A stretch of 64,000 bases of DNA from the NCBI GenBank assembly GCA_025928545.1, contig JAICJH010000018.1, forward strand, positions 36,876 through 100,875. The letters run 5' to 3'. Below are positions 34,304 through 46,189 of this stretch, piece after piece. The stretch's first letter is position 1; each line of letters opens with the position of its first letter. A model generated the notes under the pieces. The model was not told where the DNA came from, did no database searches, and was given only the letters and a program-made list of their open reading frames with translations. The position numbers and the translations under genes are program-made. Origin of the DNA: Bryobacteraceae bacterium (lineage in GTDB: Bacteria; Acidobacteriota; Terriglobia; Bryobacterales; Bryobacteraceae).

Positions 34304-34469
34304 TACGTCATTGGTTAACAGGAACGGAGCGTTTGCAACTATGCATTCGCTACGTGCCGGAGCGATAACTGTATCGAGTACGCGGTGGTTATCCTTTGTT
34401 AGCGATGCACCGGCAGCCTGCCTCGCATCGCCCTCTTTACTTTCCATATCCCGCGCTAAGCTGAACTAA

Positions 34470-36230
34470 ATGACCCGCAGGCCAGGCCGCTCTCACCCCG
34501 CAAATCTGCTGCTCGCCCTGCCCGCCATCTTCTGCGCCCTCGTCCTCAGAAACATCGATTCCCTCTGGCTCGAAGCTCTCCTTCTGGTCCTGGTCCTCAC
34601 CGCCGTCGCAATCCTCGGCAATCGCCTCGCGTGGACCTCCAGTCCGCCCGCATGGTGCCACGGCCTCCAGCGCGCCTGTCGCAAATCCGCATTCGCATTT
34701 CTCCTCCCCGCTCTCGCGTCCATCGCGCTGCGAGTCATCCTGCTCCCCTGGCTTCCCATCCCGCATCCCGTAGTTCCAGACGAGTTCAGCCACATCCTTC
34801 TCGCAAAGACGCTGTTGCTCGGCAGGCTCGCCAATCCACCGCATCCGCTTTGGCAGCACTTCGAATCCATCCATATCCTTTCGCAACCCACCTACAGCTC
34901 CATGTATATGGCGGGACAAGCCTGCTTCCTCGCGGCGGGCGAACTGCTTTTCGGAAACATGTTCTGGGGCGTCGTACTTTCAACCGCGCTGTTCTGCGGG
35001 GCTGTCACCTGGTTCCTCCGTGCGTGGGTCCCGCCAGGGTGGGCGCTGTTCGGCGGATTGCTCGTCGCAGTACGAATCGGTGGCGGCAGTTATTGGAACG
35101 ATAGCTACTGGGGCGGAAGCGCGGGAGCACTCGGCGGGGCGATGGTGCTCGGCGCATATCCGCGCTTAGTCGCGACCTGGAAGCCGCTGCCTGCTTTGAT
35201 CTTCGCTTCAGGGCTGGTCGTGCTAGCCAACACTCGTCCATATGAAGGCGCTGTTCTCGGCGCTGTTCTCGTAATGGCGATTCTGTTCAATCTGTATCGA
35301 GCGAACCAACGCAGCGCCTCGCGAATCGCCACATGTTTCGCGATTGCGATTGTGGTGTTGAGCGTCTCCGGCTACCTCATGACTCGCCAGTTTAAGGCCG
35401 TAACAGGAAACGCCGTCACCCTTCCCTATCAGGTGAATCAAACAACCTACGGCTGGCCCCTGACTCTGCCGTGGACAAGGGTCCTCCCCGTTCGCTTGAC
35501 CGACACTAACCTGAAGCTGTATCGCGATTTTGAAATTCGGGAACATCGCAACATCACCGACGCATCTGAAATCCACGTCGGACTGTTCCTGAAATATGCC
35601 GTCTGGTGGCGCTTCTTTTTCGGGATCTCTCTCAGTGCCGTCTTTTTCTTCACGGGCCGCATTCTACGCGCTCGACGTACCCGGGTCGTATGGGTCGCGG
35701 GAGCCGTAACTGCCCTGGCCGTAATCACCGAGCAGAGCGGTTATCCCCACTACTGGTCGCCCATCGCTCCGGTCATAGTGTTGTTCATCGTCCAGGGCTT
35801 GCGATATCTTTGGCGGTGCCACCTCGGCTCCGCGAAAGTTGGGCAGGCAATCGTCTGCTCGCTCTTACCGGTATTCTGTCTCCTGCTCGCGGCGCGCGAA
35901 ACCCACCCCACCCGTGTGGATCCGAATTTCTTTTCGTGGTGCTGTGTGGAAACCGGGCTACGCGATCGGGAACCAATAGTCCGTCGATTGCAATCAATCC
36001 CCGGCAATCATTTAGTGTTCGTCACCTACAACCTGACAAACTACGACACTTCAGAATGGGTCTACAACGAGCCTGATATAGACCATTCAAGAATCGTGTT
36101 CGCGCGGGACATGGGAGACGCAAAGAATCGCGAGCTGATTCGCTACTACGACGCAGGACGAAAAGCGTGGCGGGTAACCATACAAAAAGACCGCCCGGCG
36201 TTATTGGAACCGTTCGTCAAGGGGCCTTAA
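34470..36230 (+). CDS. Polytopic membrane glycosyltransferase-like protein (GT39/PMT-like)
   Basis: The protein is 586 aa with 10 or more hydrophobic helices. The first periplasmic loop has PHPVVPDEFSHILLAKTLLL, an Asp-Glu pair in the position used by PMT/ArnT-type enzymes. A second loop carries GGGSYWNDSYWGGSAGALGG. The C-terminal soluble segment contains IVRRLQSIPGNHLVFVTYNL and YDTSEWVYNEPDIDHSRIVF. Proteins of this design are common in acidobacterial genomes and usually unannotated. Glycan transfer from a lipid-linked donor is inferred from fold and position next to the glycan operon. It is convergent with carB across a 50-bp gap filled by a repeat. Confidence 0.65.
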   Translation: MTRRPGRSHPANLLLALPAIFCALVLRNIDSLWLEALLLVLVLTAVAILGNRLAWTSSPPAWCHGLQRACRKSAFAFLLPALASIALRVILLPWLPIPHPVVPDEFSHILLAKTLLLGRLANPPHPLWQHFESIHILSQPTYSSMYMAGQACFLAAGELLFGNMFWGVVLSTALFCGAVTWFLRAWVPPGWALFGGLLVAVRIGGGSYWNDSYWGGSAGALGGAMVLGAYPRLVATWKPLPALIFASGLVVLANTRPYEGAVLGAVLVMAILFNLYRANQRSASRIATCFAIAIVVLSVSGYLMTRQFKAVTGNAVTLPYQVNQTTYGWPLTLPWTRVLPVRLTDTNLKLYRDFEIREHRNITDASEIHVGLFLKYAVWWRFFFGISLSAVFFFTGRILRARRTRVVWVAGAVTALAVITEQSGYPHYWSPIAPVIVLFIVQGLRYLWRCHLGSAKVGQAIVCSLLPVFCLLLAARETHPTRVDPNFFSWCCVETGLRDREPIVRRLQSIPGNHLVFVTYNLTNYDTSEWVYNEPDIDHSRIVFARDMGDAKNRELIRYYDAGRKAWRVTIQKDRPALLEPFVKGP

Positions 36231-36239
36231 AACAAAAGG

Positions 36240-36280
36240 CTGATCGGCGTGTATCGGCGGCCATTTGGGTTTCTCGGCAT

Positions 36281-36296
<16 letters not shown>
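36240..36296 (-). repeat. Dispersed GCCGAT repeat, copy 1 (forms the 3' end of carB)
   Basis: Read on the minus strand this block contains AAACCCAAATGGCCGCCGAT followed by ACACGCCGAT, preceded by a degenerate GCCGATCACAGATAAATGCCGAG segment. The same core, AAACCCAAATGGCCG, recurs near 59185 in front of the VWA gene. Here the repeat lies between two convergent genes, and the last residues and TAA of carB fall inside it. Confidence 0.6.
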
Positions 36297-39517
<3,221 letters not shown>

Positions 39518-39523
39518 CGATTC

Positions 39524-40651
39524 CTATTTTTCCGCCATGAGCTTCACAAAATCGTCAAAAAGATAATGAGAATCGTGCGGTCCGGGGGCCGCTTCCGGGT
39601 GATACTGAACACAGAAAACCTTTTCCTTCCGGTGCCGGAAACCTTCCAGCGTCTGGTCGTTCAGGTTGATGTGCGTGATCTCGACGTCGTTCATGTTCAG
39701 CGAATCCGGATCGACGGAAAAACCGTGGTTGTGCGACGTAATCTCCACCCGCTTGGTGAGTTGATTCAGTACCGGATGATTGGCGCCGCGATGTCCGAAC
39801 TTCAGCTTGTACGTCTTTCCGCCGAGCGCCAGACCCAGAATCTGATTCCCCAGGCAAATTCCGAAGATAGGTGTTTTCCCGATCAGTTTCCGCACGTTCG
39901 CAATCTGATCGTGCAATGGTTCCGGGTCGCCGGGACCATTTGAGAGGAATACCCCATCCGGTTTCATCGCCATGACGTCTTCCGCCGATGTCAGCGAAGG
40001 CACAACCGTCACGCGGCAGCCTGAATGCACCAGCCGCCGCAGAATATTCTGCTTAATTCCGAAATCGTACGCGACAACGTGGAAATGCGGCTCCGCGTTC
40101 ATTCCTGTCAGGTCCGATGGCGAACACTGGCCGATCCCCTCGTTCCAGTCGTATCTTTCGGGGGTGGAAACACGCGTCGCAAGATCCAGCCCGGACATGG
40201 ATGGAATCGACCGTGCTTTTTCCACCAGTTTTCCGGCATCTTTTTCGATTGCCGAAAGCACGCCGCGCATCACTCCGCGGCTGCGAAGATGGCGTACCAG
40301 CGCGCGCGTGTCCAGATCGGACACGACGGGAATATTGGATTTTGCAAGGAAACTGCGCGCTTCGGTATCTGAACGCCAGTTGCTGGTGATCCCGGAGAAC
40401 TCTCGCACCACCAGACCCTCAATGTGAGGTTTCGTGGCTTCATTGTCGGAAACTGCTGTGCCGTAATTGCCGATCTGCGGGTTCGTGAGAATGACAATTT
40501 GCCCGGTATACGAGGGATCCGTGAAGATTTCCTGGTAACCGGTGAGGGCTGTATTGAAGACGACTTCGCCGCTACGTTCGGCGGGCGCACCAAAGCTCCT
40601 GCCCTCGAAGACTGTACCGTCTTCCAGAGCCAGAATTGCAGAATCCAACAA
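39524..40651 (-). CDS. carA: Carbamoyl-phosphate synthase, small (glutaminase) subunit
   Basis: The protein is 375 aa. The N-terminal domain opens with ALEDGTVFEGRSFGA and VVFNTALTGYQEIFTDPSYT. The class I glutamine amidotransferase domain has the nucleophile elbow IFGICLGNQILGLAL (Cys) and the downstream HPEAAPGPHD with its catalytic His and Glu. It hydrolyses glutamine and passes ammonia to CarB. The start is a TTG (40651 or the adjacent 40648), with GGAGG three to six bases upstream; no ATG is near. It forms a carA-carB operon. No pyrR site or attenuator was recognised in the 84-bp gap upstream. Confidence 0.96.
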   Translation of the reverse strand: MLDSAILALEDGTVFEGRSFGAPAERSGEVVFNTALTGYQEIFTDPSYTGQIVILTNPQIGNYGTAVSDNEATKPHIEGLVVREFSGITSNWRSDTEARSFLAKSNIPVVSDLDTRALVRHLRSRGVMRGVLSAIEKDAGKLVEKARSIPSMSGLDLATRVSTPERYDWNEGIGQCSPSDLTGMNAEPHFHVVAYDFGIKQNILRRLVHSGCRVTVVPSLTSAEDVMAMKPDGVFLSNGPGDPEPLHDQIANVRKLIGKTPIFGICLGNQILGLALGGKTYKLKFGHRGANHPVLNQLTKRVEITSHNHGFSVDPDSLNMNDVEITHINLNDQTLEGFRHRKEKVFCVQYHPEAAPGPHDSHYLFDDFVKLMAEK

Positions 40652-40735
40652 TGTCCTCCAGGTTTTTAGAATTGGTTGGGGTAAAAACCATTGTACGCTA
40701 CCCCGTTCTCGTGAGCCCCGTCGAAGCTTGCCGTC

Positions 40736-41380
40736 TCAATCCTGTCGAATGGCGTGCCAGCACAGGAACTGCTGGGTCGTTCCGAATGGCGTGGCATGCA
40801 ATTCGTTGAAACTCTCCACCGTGACAAATCGCGGCCCGAACTCCCGCTGGAGAGCGGCCCCGTCATATCGAACCACGTCCAGCCCGCTGCATCGAACCGG
40901 TCCTTCCCGACCGAAAGTGCTCACGATCACGTGCCCGCCAGGCTTGACCGCCGACGCGGCATTCTTAACATATTTCGCGCGCTGCGCATCTTCCGTCAGG
41001 AAGTGAAACACCGCCCTGTCGTGCCAGACATCGTATGCCCGCGCGGGCAGACTGAATTCCGTCACGTCGCCCTGCAACCAGCGAATGAACTCCGCCGCTT
41101 CGCCGACCCTTTCCTTCGCAATATTCAGTGCGGTTTCCGAGATGTCCAGCACCGTAACGTTCCTGTACCCCAATCGCGACAGGTCGTCCACCAGAGTGGA
41201 AGTGCCGCCGCCCACGTCGATAATTGCGGCCCCGTGATCCGGGGCGACCCGGGCGACCAGGTTCAGCGAACTTTCGAGGTGCGGACGAAACCAGCTCACC
41301 TGGTCCGGTGAATTCTTGCGATAGACGGCGTCCCAGTGTTCCGCGGATTTCAATGGCGTCGCTCCAACTCGCTCCAGCAT
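40736..41380 (-). CDS. Class I SAM-dependent methyltransferase
   Basis: The protein is 214 aa from the ATG at 41380, starting with LERVGATPLKSAEHWDAVYR. It has SAM motif I as AIIDVGGGTSTLVDDLSRLG, then VLDISETALNIAKERVGE, and DVWHDRAVFHFLTED with VKPGGHVIVSTF. This is the Methyltransf_11/25 type found in many small-molecule methyltransferases (thiopurine-like or tellurite-resistance-like). The in-frame ATG at 41434 was rejected because it lies inside the porin's terminator hairpin. The proposed start is only 10 bp downstream of that terminator. The substrate is unknown. Confidence 0.75.
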   Translation of the reverse strand: MLERVGATPLKSAEHWDAVYRKNSPDQVSWFRPHLESSLNLVARVAPDHGAAIIDVGGGTSTLVDDLSRLGYRNVTVLDISETALNIAKERVGEAAEFIRWLQGDVTEFSLPARAYDVWHDRAVFHFLTEDAQRAKYVKNAASAVKPGGHVIVSTFGREGPVRCSGLDVVRYDGAALQREFGPRFVTVESFNELHATPFGTTQQFLCWHAIRQD

Positions 41381-41390
41381 CCCACAATAA

Positions 41391-41428
41391 GAAAGCGGCG
41401 CCGGACTGCGAAGTCCGGCGCCGCTTTC
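41391..41428 (-). terminator. Strong intrinsic terminator of the porin gene
   Basis: Perfect 17-bp inverted repeat (41391-41407 and 41412-41428) with a 4-nt loop and a GC-rich stem. On the minus strand it begins 20 bp after the porin stop and is followed by TTATTG, so it should end the porin transcript. The symmetric stem may also act from the other strand, but there is no T-run on the plus side. Confidence 0.85.
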
Positions 41429-41448
41429 GTTCATTGATCCGGTTCAGT

Positions 41449-42624
41449 CTATTTGTAAGGTCCGAACACAACCATCACGCCCACCGTCAGCGTCGTTTCG
41501 CCGTACGCTGCGGCTGGCTTCGTCCCTTTGTTGAAGAAACGCTCGCTCGATGAATCGTGCCGCGCTTCACCGCGAATAATCAGCATGTCGTGAATCTTGT
41601 ATTCGCCGGTAGCCGTTATTTCTCCCAGGTTTTGTTTCGTTCCAGTGGAGAAACCCTGCGCATCCTTGAAGTATTCGGCGCGAGCCGAGACAGCGGCCTT
41701 TTTCGTCATCTGGTATTTCCCGGCCGCGGCGATTCCGCCCCACGTGGCATGGCCGCCGAACGGGTCGTTATTGCGCCCGTAATCGCCATTCAGGTAAAAC
41801 GTGGCCTTGTCATTGGGAGTAACCAGCAAAGTTGTATCCACCAGATTACGGATGCCACTGGATGGCGTTCCGGTGGCTACCGGATTGTTCGGGCCGACGT
41901 AATAGTTCGTGTTCCAGGCATAAATTCCCTTCGTCACAGCGGCAGTCACGCCGAGATTCGTGAAACGGTGACCGCCATCGATTTCATTCCACGGGTTGAC
42001 CACCTGGAAACCGAGTGTCAGCACTTTATTGACCGGGGCCGTGACCTTGAGGCCAAAATGGTAATACGGAATGGCCCATGCGAACAGGAGCGACCGGCTG
42101 TAATTCCAGTTGGCGTTGCTCTCGATAACTTCGGCGCCGGCCGATGTCACGAAAGTTCCGAAGTCGATTTCAGTGCCGTGCATGTTCTTGGGCTTGGCGA
42201 TCAGGTACATCTGCTCGAAATACCGGAGGGCTTTGTGATCCGCCACCGCCGGATCGGTCGAGTGAATCAGGCGCATGGTCTCGCCGGTGCCCACGTCGAA
42301 GTGAAAACCAAATACCGAGTCGGACTTATCCATCGTGAACTTGATGAGGCTGAGTTCCCCCTGTCCGCTGATGATGTCGAAGTTCTGGAGCTGGTTGTAT
42401 TTTCCGAGCCCGGGCACGTTCGGCTTGTTCGTGTTGTCCGTGGCGTAGCCGTCAATCAACCCGCTGAAGACGAACCCGCCGTACTTCGGTGGCGCGGCCG
42501 GAGGTGTTGCCGGCGCGGCTGCCGGTGCGGTTGTGCTCGTGGCTGGCGCCTGATCGTCCGGATCTTCCGCATAAGCCAGGCCTGTTAACGACACGAGTGC
42601 CAGCAGACAAATCGATATTCTCAT
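41449..42624 (-). CDS. Outer-membrane porin of the OmpL-like BBP2 type
   Basis: The protein is 391 aa from the ATG at 42624, preceded by GGGAG. The signal peptide (MRISICLLALVSLTGLAYAE) is followed by an Ala/Pro-rich linker (PATSTTAPAAAPATPPAAPP), then KYGGFVFSGLIDGYATDNTN. The rest is a regular beta-barrel with alternating hydrophobic strands, ending in ...TLTVGVMVVFGPYK. This matches the putative beta-barrel porin-2 family. Its position directly after glnA on the same strand suggests uptake of a nitrogenous or other small solute, though with a 195-bp gap it has its own control region. Confidence 0.82.
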   Translation of the reverse strand: MRISICLLALVSLTGLAYAEDPDDQAPATSTTAPAAAPATPPAAPPKYGGFVFSGLIDGYATDNTNKPNVPGLGKYNQLQNFDIISGQGELSLIKFTMDKSDSVFGFHFDVGTGETMRLIHSTDPAVADHKALRYFEQMYLIAKPKNMHGTEIDFGTFVTSAGAEVIESNANWNYSRSLLFAWAIPYYHFGLKVTAPVNKVLTLGFQVVNPWNEIDGGHRFTNLGVTAAVTKGIYAWNTNYYVGPNNPVATGTPSSGIRNLVDTTLLVTPNDKATFYLNGDYGRNNDPFGGHATWGGIAAAGKYQMTKKAAVSARAEYFKDAQGFSTGTKQNLGEITATGEYKIHDMLIIRGEARHDSSSERFFNKGTKPAAAYGETTLTVGVMVVFGPYK

Positions 42625-42737
42625 GTGATTTCTCCCTTTGTTGGTTGACATGAGACGGACACGTGTACTGCGCATCCGAGCCTCAAGAAGCTAGTTTACG
42701 GATGTGCAAACAACAAACGAAATAGATTTATTGAATC

Positions 42738-42764
42738 CGACTCATACGAACGAGGCATGAGTCG
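42738..42764. repeat. Inverted repeat between glnA and the porin gene
   Basis: CGACTCAT (42738-42745) and ATGAGTCG (42757-42764) are perfect 8-bp arms around an 11-bp spacer, 56 bp beyond the glnA stop and 114 bp before the porin ATG. On the minus strand it could be a weak terminator for glnA (followed by an A/T-rich stretch) or an operator for the porin gene. The sequence alone does not decide. Confidence 0.4.
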
Positions 42765-42819
42765 TTTGTCCATGAAAATAAGGAATTTAGGGGATTATAC
42801 AATTCCTGAAAACGACATC

Positions 42820-44229
42820 TCAGATGTCATAGTATAAGGAGAACTCATACGGATGCGGCCTGAGCCGCACCGCATCGGCCTCGTTGCGGCGCTTGTAATC
42901 GATGAAGGTTTCGATCAGTTCTTCCGTGAAGACATCGCCCTTCAGCAGGAACTGGTGGTCGTCTTCAAGGCAGCCCAGTGCTTCCTCGAGCGACCCTGGC
43001 ATGGATGCCACGGACTTCATTTCTTCCGGCGTGAGATCGTAGATATCCTTGTCGAGCGGTTCGCCTGGCTCGATCTTGTTCAGCACTCCATCCAGACCCG
43101 CCATCAGCAGGGCGGCGAACGCCAGGTAAGGATTAGCCGAAGGGTCCGGCGGCCGGAACTCGACGCGCTTCGCCTTCGGACTTGCCGAGTACATCGGAAT
43201 GCGGCAGGCCGCCGAGCGGTTGCGCCGCGAGTAGGCCAGGTTGACCGGCGCTTCATAACCGGGAACCAGGCGCTTATAGCTGTTCGTGGTCGGGGCGATG
43301 ATTGCCGAGAGCGCCCGTGCGTGCTTGAGCAGGCCGCCGATGTAGTGCAGCGCCATCCGGCTGAGCCCGGCATACTCGTCGCCGGCGAACAGCGGCTTCG
43401 AATCTTTCCAGATCGATTGATGCACATGCATTCCGCTGCCGTTATCCCCGTACAACGGCTTCGGCGTAAAGGTCACCGTCTTGCCGTACTGATTGGCCAC
43501 ATTGCGGACGATGTACTTGTAAGTCATCATATTGTCCGCCGACTTCACCAGTGTGTTGAACCGCTGATCGATCTCGCTCTGTCCCGCCGTGGCGACTTCA
43601 TGGTGGTGGCACTCGATCACCAGGCCGCAGCGCTCCATTGTGTTGACCATTTCCGAGCGCAGATCCTGATAATGATCCGTCGGAGGCACCGGAAAATATC
43701 CCTCTTTGTAGCGCGGACGGTAGCCGAGATTGTTGTTCTCGCGGCCTGAGTTCCAGCGTCCTTCTTCCGCGTCGATAAAGTAGAAACCCGAGTGCGCGTT
43801 CTGATCGAAGCGCACGTTATCGAAGATGAAGAACTCCGCTTCCGCGCCGAAGAACGCCGTATCGCCGGCGCCCGTATTCTGCAGGTACAACTCTGCTTTC
43901 TTGGCGATCCAGCGCGGATCGCGCTCGTAGTTCTGCCGGGTCAGCGGATCGCGGACATCGCCGATCATCACCAGGGTGGGCGTCTCCATGAAGGGATCCA
44001 TGAAGGCCGTGGTGGCGTCGGGGATCAGCAGCATGTCGCTTTCGTTGATCGCCGCCCAGCCGCGGATGCTGGAGCCATCGATACCGAAGCCGTCGGTGAA
44101 CGATCCTTCGTTCAGTTCTCCGATCGGATAAGAGATGTGATGCTGCAGACCGGGGATATCGGCAAAGCGGATATCAACCTGCTTCGCGCCATTGTCTTTC
44201 GCCAGTTGCAGGGCTTCAGTCGGTGTCAT
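42820..44229 (-). CDS. glnA: Glutamine synthetase, type I
   Basis: The protein is 469 aa, the standard GSI length. Visible motifs: [20 protein letters not shown] (the DGSS region), [20 protein letters not shown], the [16 protein letters not shown] ammonium/ATP region, and [20 protein letters not shown]. Near the C-terminus, [15 protein letters not shown] holds the Tyr that is adenylylated in GSI-beta enzymes. It makes glutamine from glutamate, ammonia and ATP. It lies 30 bp after the SDR gene on the same strand, with a GGAGC upstream of the ATG. Regulation by adenylylation is inferred from the Tyr motif; no glnE or glnB is in the window. Confidence 0.96.
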   Translation of the reverse strand: MTPTEALQLAKDNGAKQVDIRFADIPGLQHHISYPIGELNEGSFTDGFGIDGSSIRGWAAINESDMLLIPDATTAFMDPFMETPTLVMIGDVRDPLTRQNYERDPRWIAKKAELYLQNTGAGDTAFFGAEAEFFIFDNVRFDQNAHSGFYFIDAEEGRWNSGRENNNLGYRPRYKEGYFPVPPTDHYQDLRSEMVNTMERCGLVIECHHHEVATAGQSEIDQRFNTLVKSADNMMTYKYIVRNVANQYGKTVTFTPKPLYGDNGSGMHVHQSIWKDSKPLFAGDEYAGLSRMALHYIGGLLKHARALSAIIAPTTNSYKRLVPGYEAPVNLAYSRRNRSAACRIPMYSASPKAKRVEFRPPDPSANPYLAFAALLMAGLDGVLNKIEPGEPLDKDIYDLTPEEMKSVASMPGSLEEALGCLEDDHQFLLKGDVFTEELIETFIDYKRRNEADAVRLRPHPYEFSLYYDI

Positions 44230-44259
44230 GTTCGGCTCCAGTTGGAATTCTACCCTAAA

Positions 44260-44994
44260 CTAAATCACCGACCCGCCGCTGACATTGATCGACTGGCCAG
44301 TGACGAAGCGGGCACCCTCGGAGCAAAGGAACAGCACTACGTCGGCGACCTCTTCCGGCGTCCCGATCTTGCCCATGGGCTGGCGTTTGAGGGCCATCTC
44401 CAGCATTGCGGGGTCCTTGAAAAAGTCCGACGTCATATCAGTTGTTATATAACCCGGCGCCACCGAATTGACCAGAATCCTTCGCGGAGCAAGTTCGAGA
44501 GCCCAGCTCTTTGTCAGCGAATCCAGGGCGGCCTTGGTGGCGCCATAGAGGCTTCGGCCGCCCGCTACGCCAATCCTGCCTGCCACCGAGGAGATGTTCA
44601 CGATCCGCGCTCCATCGTTCAGCAAGGGAAGGCAACACTGGGTAACCCAGAACGGTCCCCGCAGGTTCGTGTTCAGCATCTCGTCGACGCCTGCCGCGGT
44701 GGATGAGCCCATCGGAGTGTGTCGCCAGATTCCGGCATTGTTGATCAGGAAATCCAAACGGAGATCGCCCAGCGAGGCAAACATCTTTTCGATGTCATGG
44801 ATCGAGCCCATGTCCGCCTGCACGAGCCGGACTTTGGTTTTGAGCGTGGCTGCGGTTTCCTCAGCCGCGGCGCGGTTGCTGTGATAGTTGAGGACGATAT
44901 CCGCTCCCGCGTTGGCAAGAGCCTGGCAAATGGCGCGCCCGATTCCGCGCGATCCGCCGGTGACGAGGGCGGTCTTTCCGTTTAGTGGTCCCAT
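44260..44994 (-). CDS. Short-chain dehydrogenase/reductase (FabG-like)
   Basis: The protein is 244 aa from the ATG at 44994, which has GGAGG directly before it. A reading from 45123 would overlap the anti-sigma gene and was rejected. Motifs: TALVTGGSRGIGRAICQALA (TGxxxGIG), NNAGIWRHTP, IVNISSVAGRIGVAGGRSLY with Ser, and the catalytic YGATK. The C-terminus ends GARFVTGQSINVSGGSVI, typical of 3-oxoacyl-ACP-reductase-like SDRs. The substrate is not predictable. It is 5 bp after the anti-sigma gene and 30 bp before glnA. Confidence 0.85.
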   Translation of the reverse strand: MGPLNGKTALVTGGSRGIGRAICQALANAGADIVLNYHSNRAAAEETAATLKTKVRLVQADMGSIHDIEKMFASLGDLRLDFLINNAGIWRHTPMGSSTAAGVDEMLNTNLRGPFWVTQCCLPLLNDGARIVNISSVAGRIGVAGGRSLYGATKAALDSLTKSWALELAPRRILVNSVAPGYITTDMTSDFFKDPAMLEMALKRQPMGKIGTPEEVADVVLFLCSEGARFVTGQSINVSGGSVI

Positions 44995-44999
44995 GCCTC

Positions 45000-45659
45000 C
45001 TATTGTGGGCGATTGATCCTCACTGTCATAGGCCGCCGCTCTTCGGCTAGTTTGAATTCTCCGCCGACCAGCTTCTCCCAGGTCGTTTTCATCTTGATGC
45101 AATCCAGCTGCGGCGCCCGCCACTCTGTATATCGGCCGTCACTGGAGTCCGGCCCGGTGTAACGAAGCCTGGTGGTCTGGTAGCCGAGAAGAACCTCAGT
45201 GCCGAGCACCGCGTGCTCCGGATACGAGCAATCGCTCGCCATGGAAGCCGGGGCCGTATGTTCCAGACCGAGCATGCGATGCATCAGGTTGAAGAAACGC
45301 TGATGGATCGTCATAAATGCGTTATCGGGAAAGGTCTGTTCAAGAATGATCTCTGCGCCGTTGTGGGCCGTGGAGGCGCGGTATTCGGTGATGGTGGATG
45401 AACCGTCGCGCTTAAATTCGTGGGTTTCCGTCAGCAGATTGAAGCGCGCGGAGGGCACCAGGCCGAAGGTCTGGGGAGATGCGACCCCGACAACCAGCAG
45501 GAACATCGCGGCTGCGGCAGTCAGTCCAAAGACCATACCTGAGGGCAGGCGGAACCGGGATCGGGGCGCGGAAGCGGGGCTGATCCGCTCGCGCAACCCT
45601 CTTGGCACGGGCGGCGCGTCCCATTGATTGAGCATGTCATCGAGTTCTGAATCGTTCAT
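45000..45659 (-). CDS. Anti-sigma-like membrane protein (no zinc motif)
   Basis: The protein is 219 aa. A short N-terminal cytosolic segment (SELDDMLNQWDAPPVPRGLR) is followed by one membrane helix (VFGLTAAAAMFLLVVGVASP) and a periplasmic domain of about 150 residues with TETHEFKRDGSSTITEYRAS and LGTEVLLGYQTTRLRYTG. It lacks the HxxxCxxC zinc-binding motif of ZAS anti-sigma factors. The start overlaps the ECF sigma gene by 4 bp (ATGA), which is the main reason for the anti-sigma call. The periplasmic domain could sense the signal. Confidence 0.6.
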   Translation of the reverse strand: MNDSELDDMLNQWDAPPVPRGLRERISPASAPRSRFRLPSGMVFGLTAAAAMFLLVVGVASPQTFGLVPSARFNLLTETHEFKRDGSSTITEYRASTAHNGAEIILEQTFPDNAFMTIHQRFFNLMHRMLGLEHTAPASMASDCSYPEHAVLGTEVLLGYQTTRLRYTGPDSSDGRYTEWRAPQLDCIKMKTTWEKLVGGEFKLAEERRPMTVRINRPQ

Positions 45660-46132
45660 CGTCTTCTCTCCGGGCCCGGCGCGTAGGCGGCGAGCGTCTC
45701 CTTCAGATGGGCCCGCGCCCTTTGCAGGCGCGATTTCACCGCCGTCACTTCGATCTCCATCACGCCGGCGATCTCAGCCAGCGAAAGCTGTTCATAGTGC
45801 GAGAGGATCAGCGCTTCCCGCTGGCCCTCCGGCAGTTCCATTACGGCGCGGGCCACGACCTGTTCCAGTTCCGTCCGCAGAGCCAGGCTCTCCGGCGTAT
45901 TTCGGTGGGAGGTCTCAAGCGCCACGAATGGCTTTGGCCGCCGCTTCAGCGCCTGATTCCGGACCGCGCCAAAAAGATAGGTCAGCAGCGGTGCGCGCTT
46001 CGCGTCGTATGACGATCCGGGCTTCAGCACTTCGAGGAAGCATTCCTGAACAATATCCTCGGCGTCCGCGACGGAACCAGTCATGCGGTAGGCAAAACGA
46101 AACAGCGGCGGCAGCAGTGAATCCACGTCCAT
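45656..46132 (-). CDS. ECF-type sigma-70 factor
   Basis: The protein is 158 aa from the ATG at 46132. Region 2 reads LFRFAYRMTGSVADAEDIVQ and ECFLEVLK, with TYLFGAVRNQALKRRP. Region 4 reads LPEGQREALILSHYEQLSLA with EIAGVMEIEVTAVKSRLQRA, the standard helix-turn-helix for -35 recognition. The longer reading from 46828 is an artefact of overlap with modA. It is the first gene of a possible sigma/anti-sigma/SDR/glnA string, with 57 bp to the divergent modA. Target promoters cannot be read from this window. Confidence 0.88.
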   Translation of the reverse strand: MDVDSLLPPLFRFAYRMTGSVADAEDIVQECFLEVLKPGSSYDAKRAPLLTYLFGAVRNQALKRRPKPFVALETSHRNTPESLALRTELEQVVARAVMELPEGQREALILSHYEQLSLAEIAGVMEIEVTAVKSRLQRARAHLKETLAAYAPGPERRR

Positions 46133-46189
46133 GTGTCTTAAAACAGTATTACGCCGGGTGGCCAAAAAGAATCGGGGGATAATCAAAAC

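Noticed and set aside
42853..43749. 298-codon plus-strand frame opposite glnA
   Set aside because: Shadow frame; glnA motifs are conclusive.
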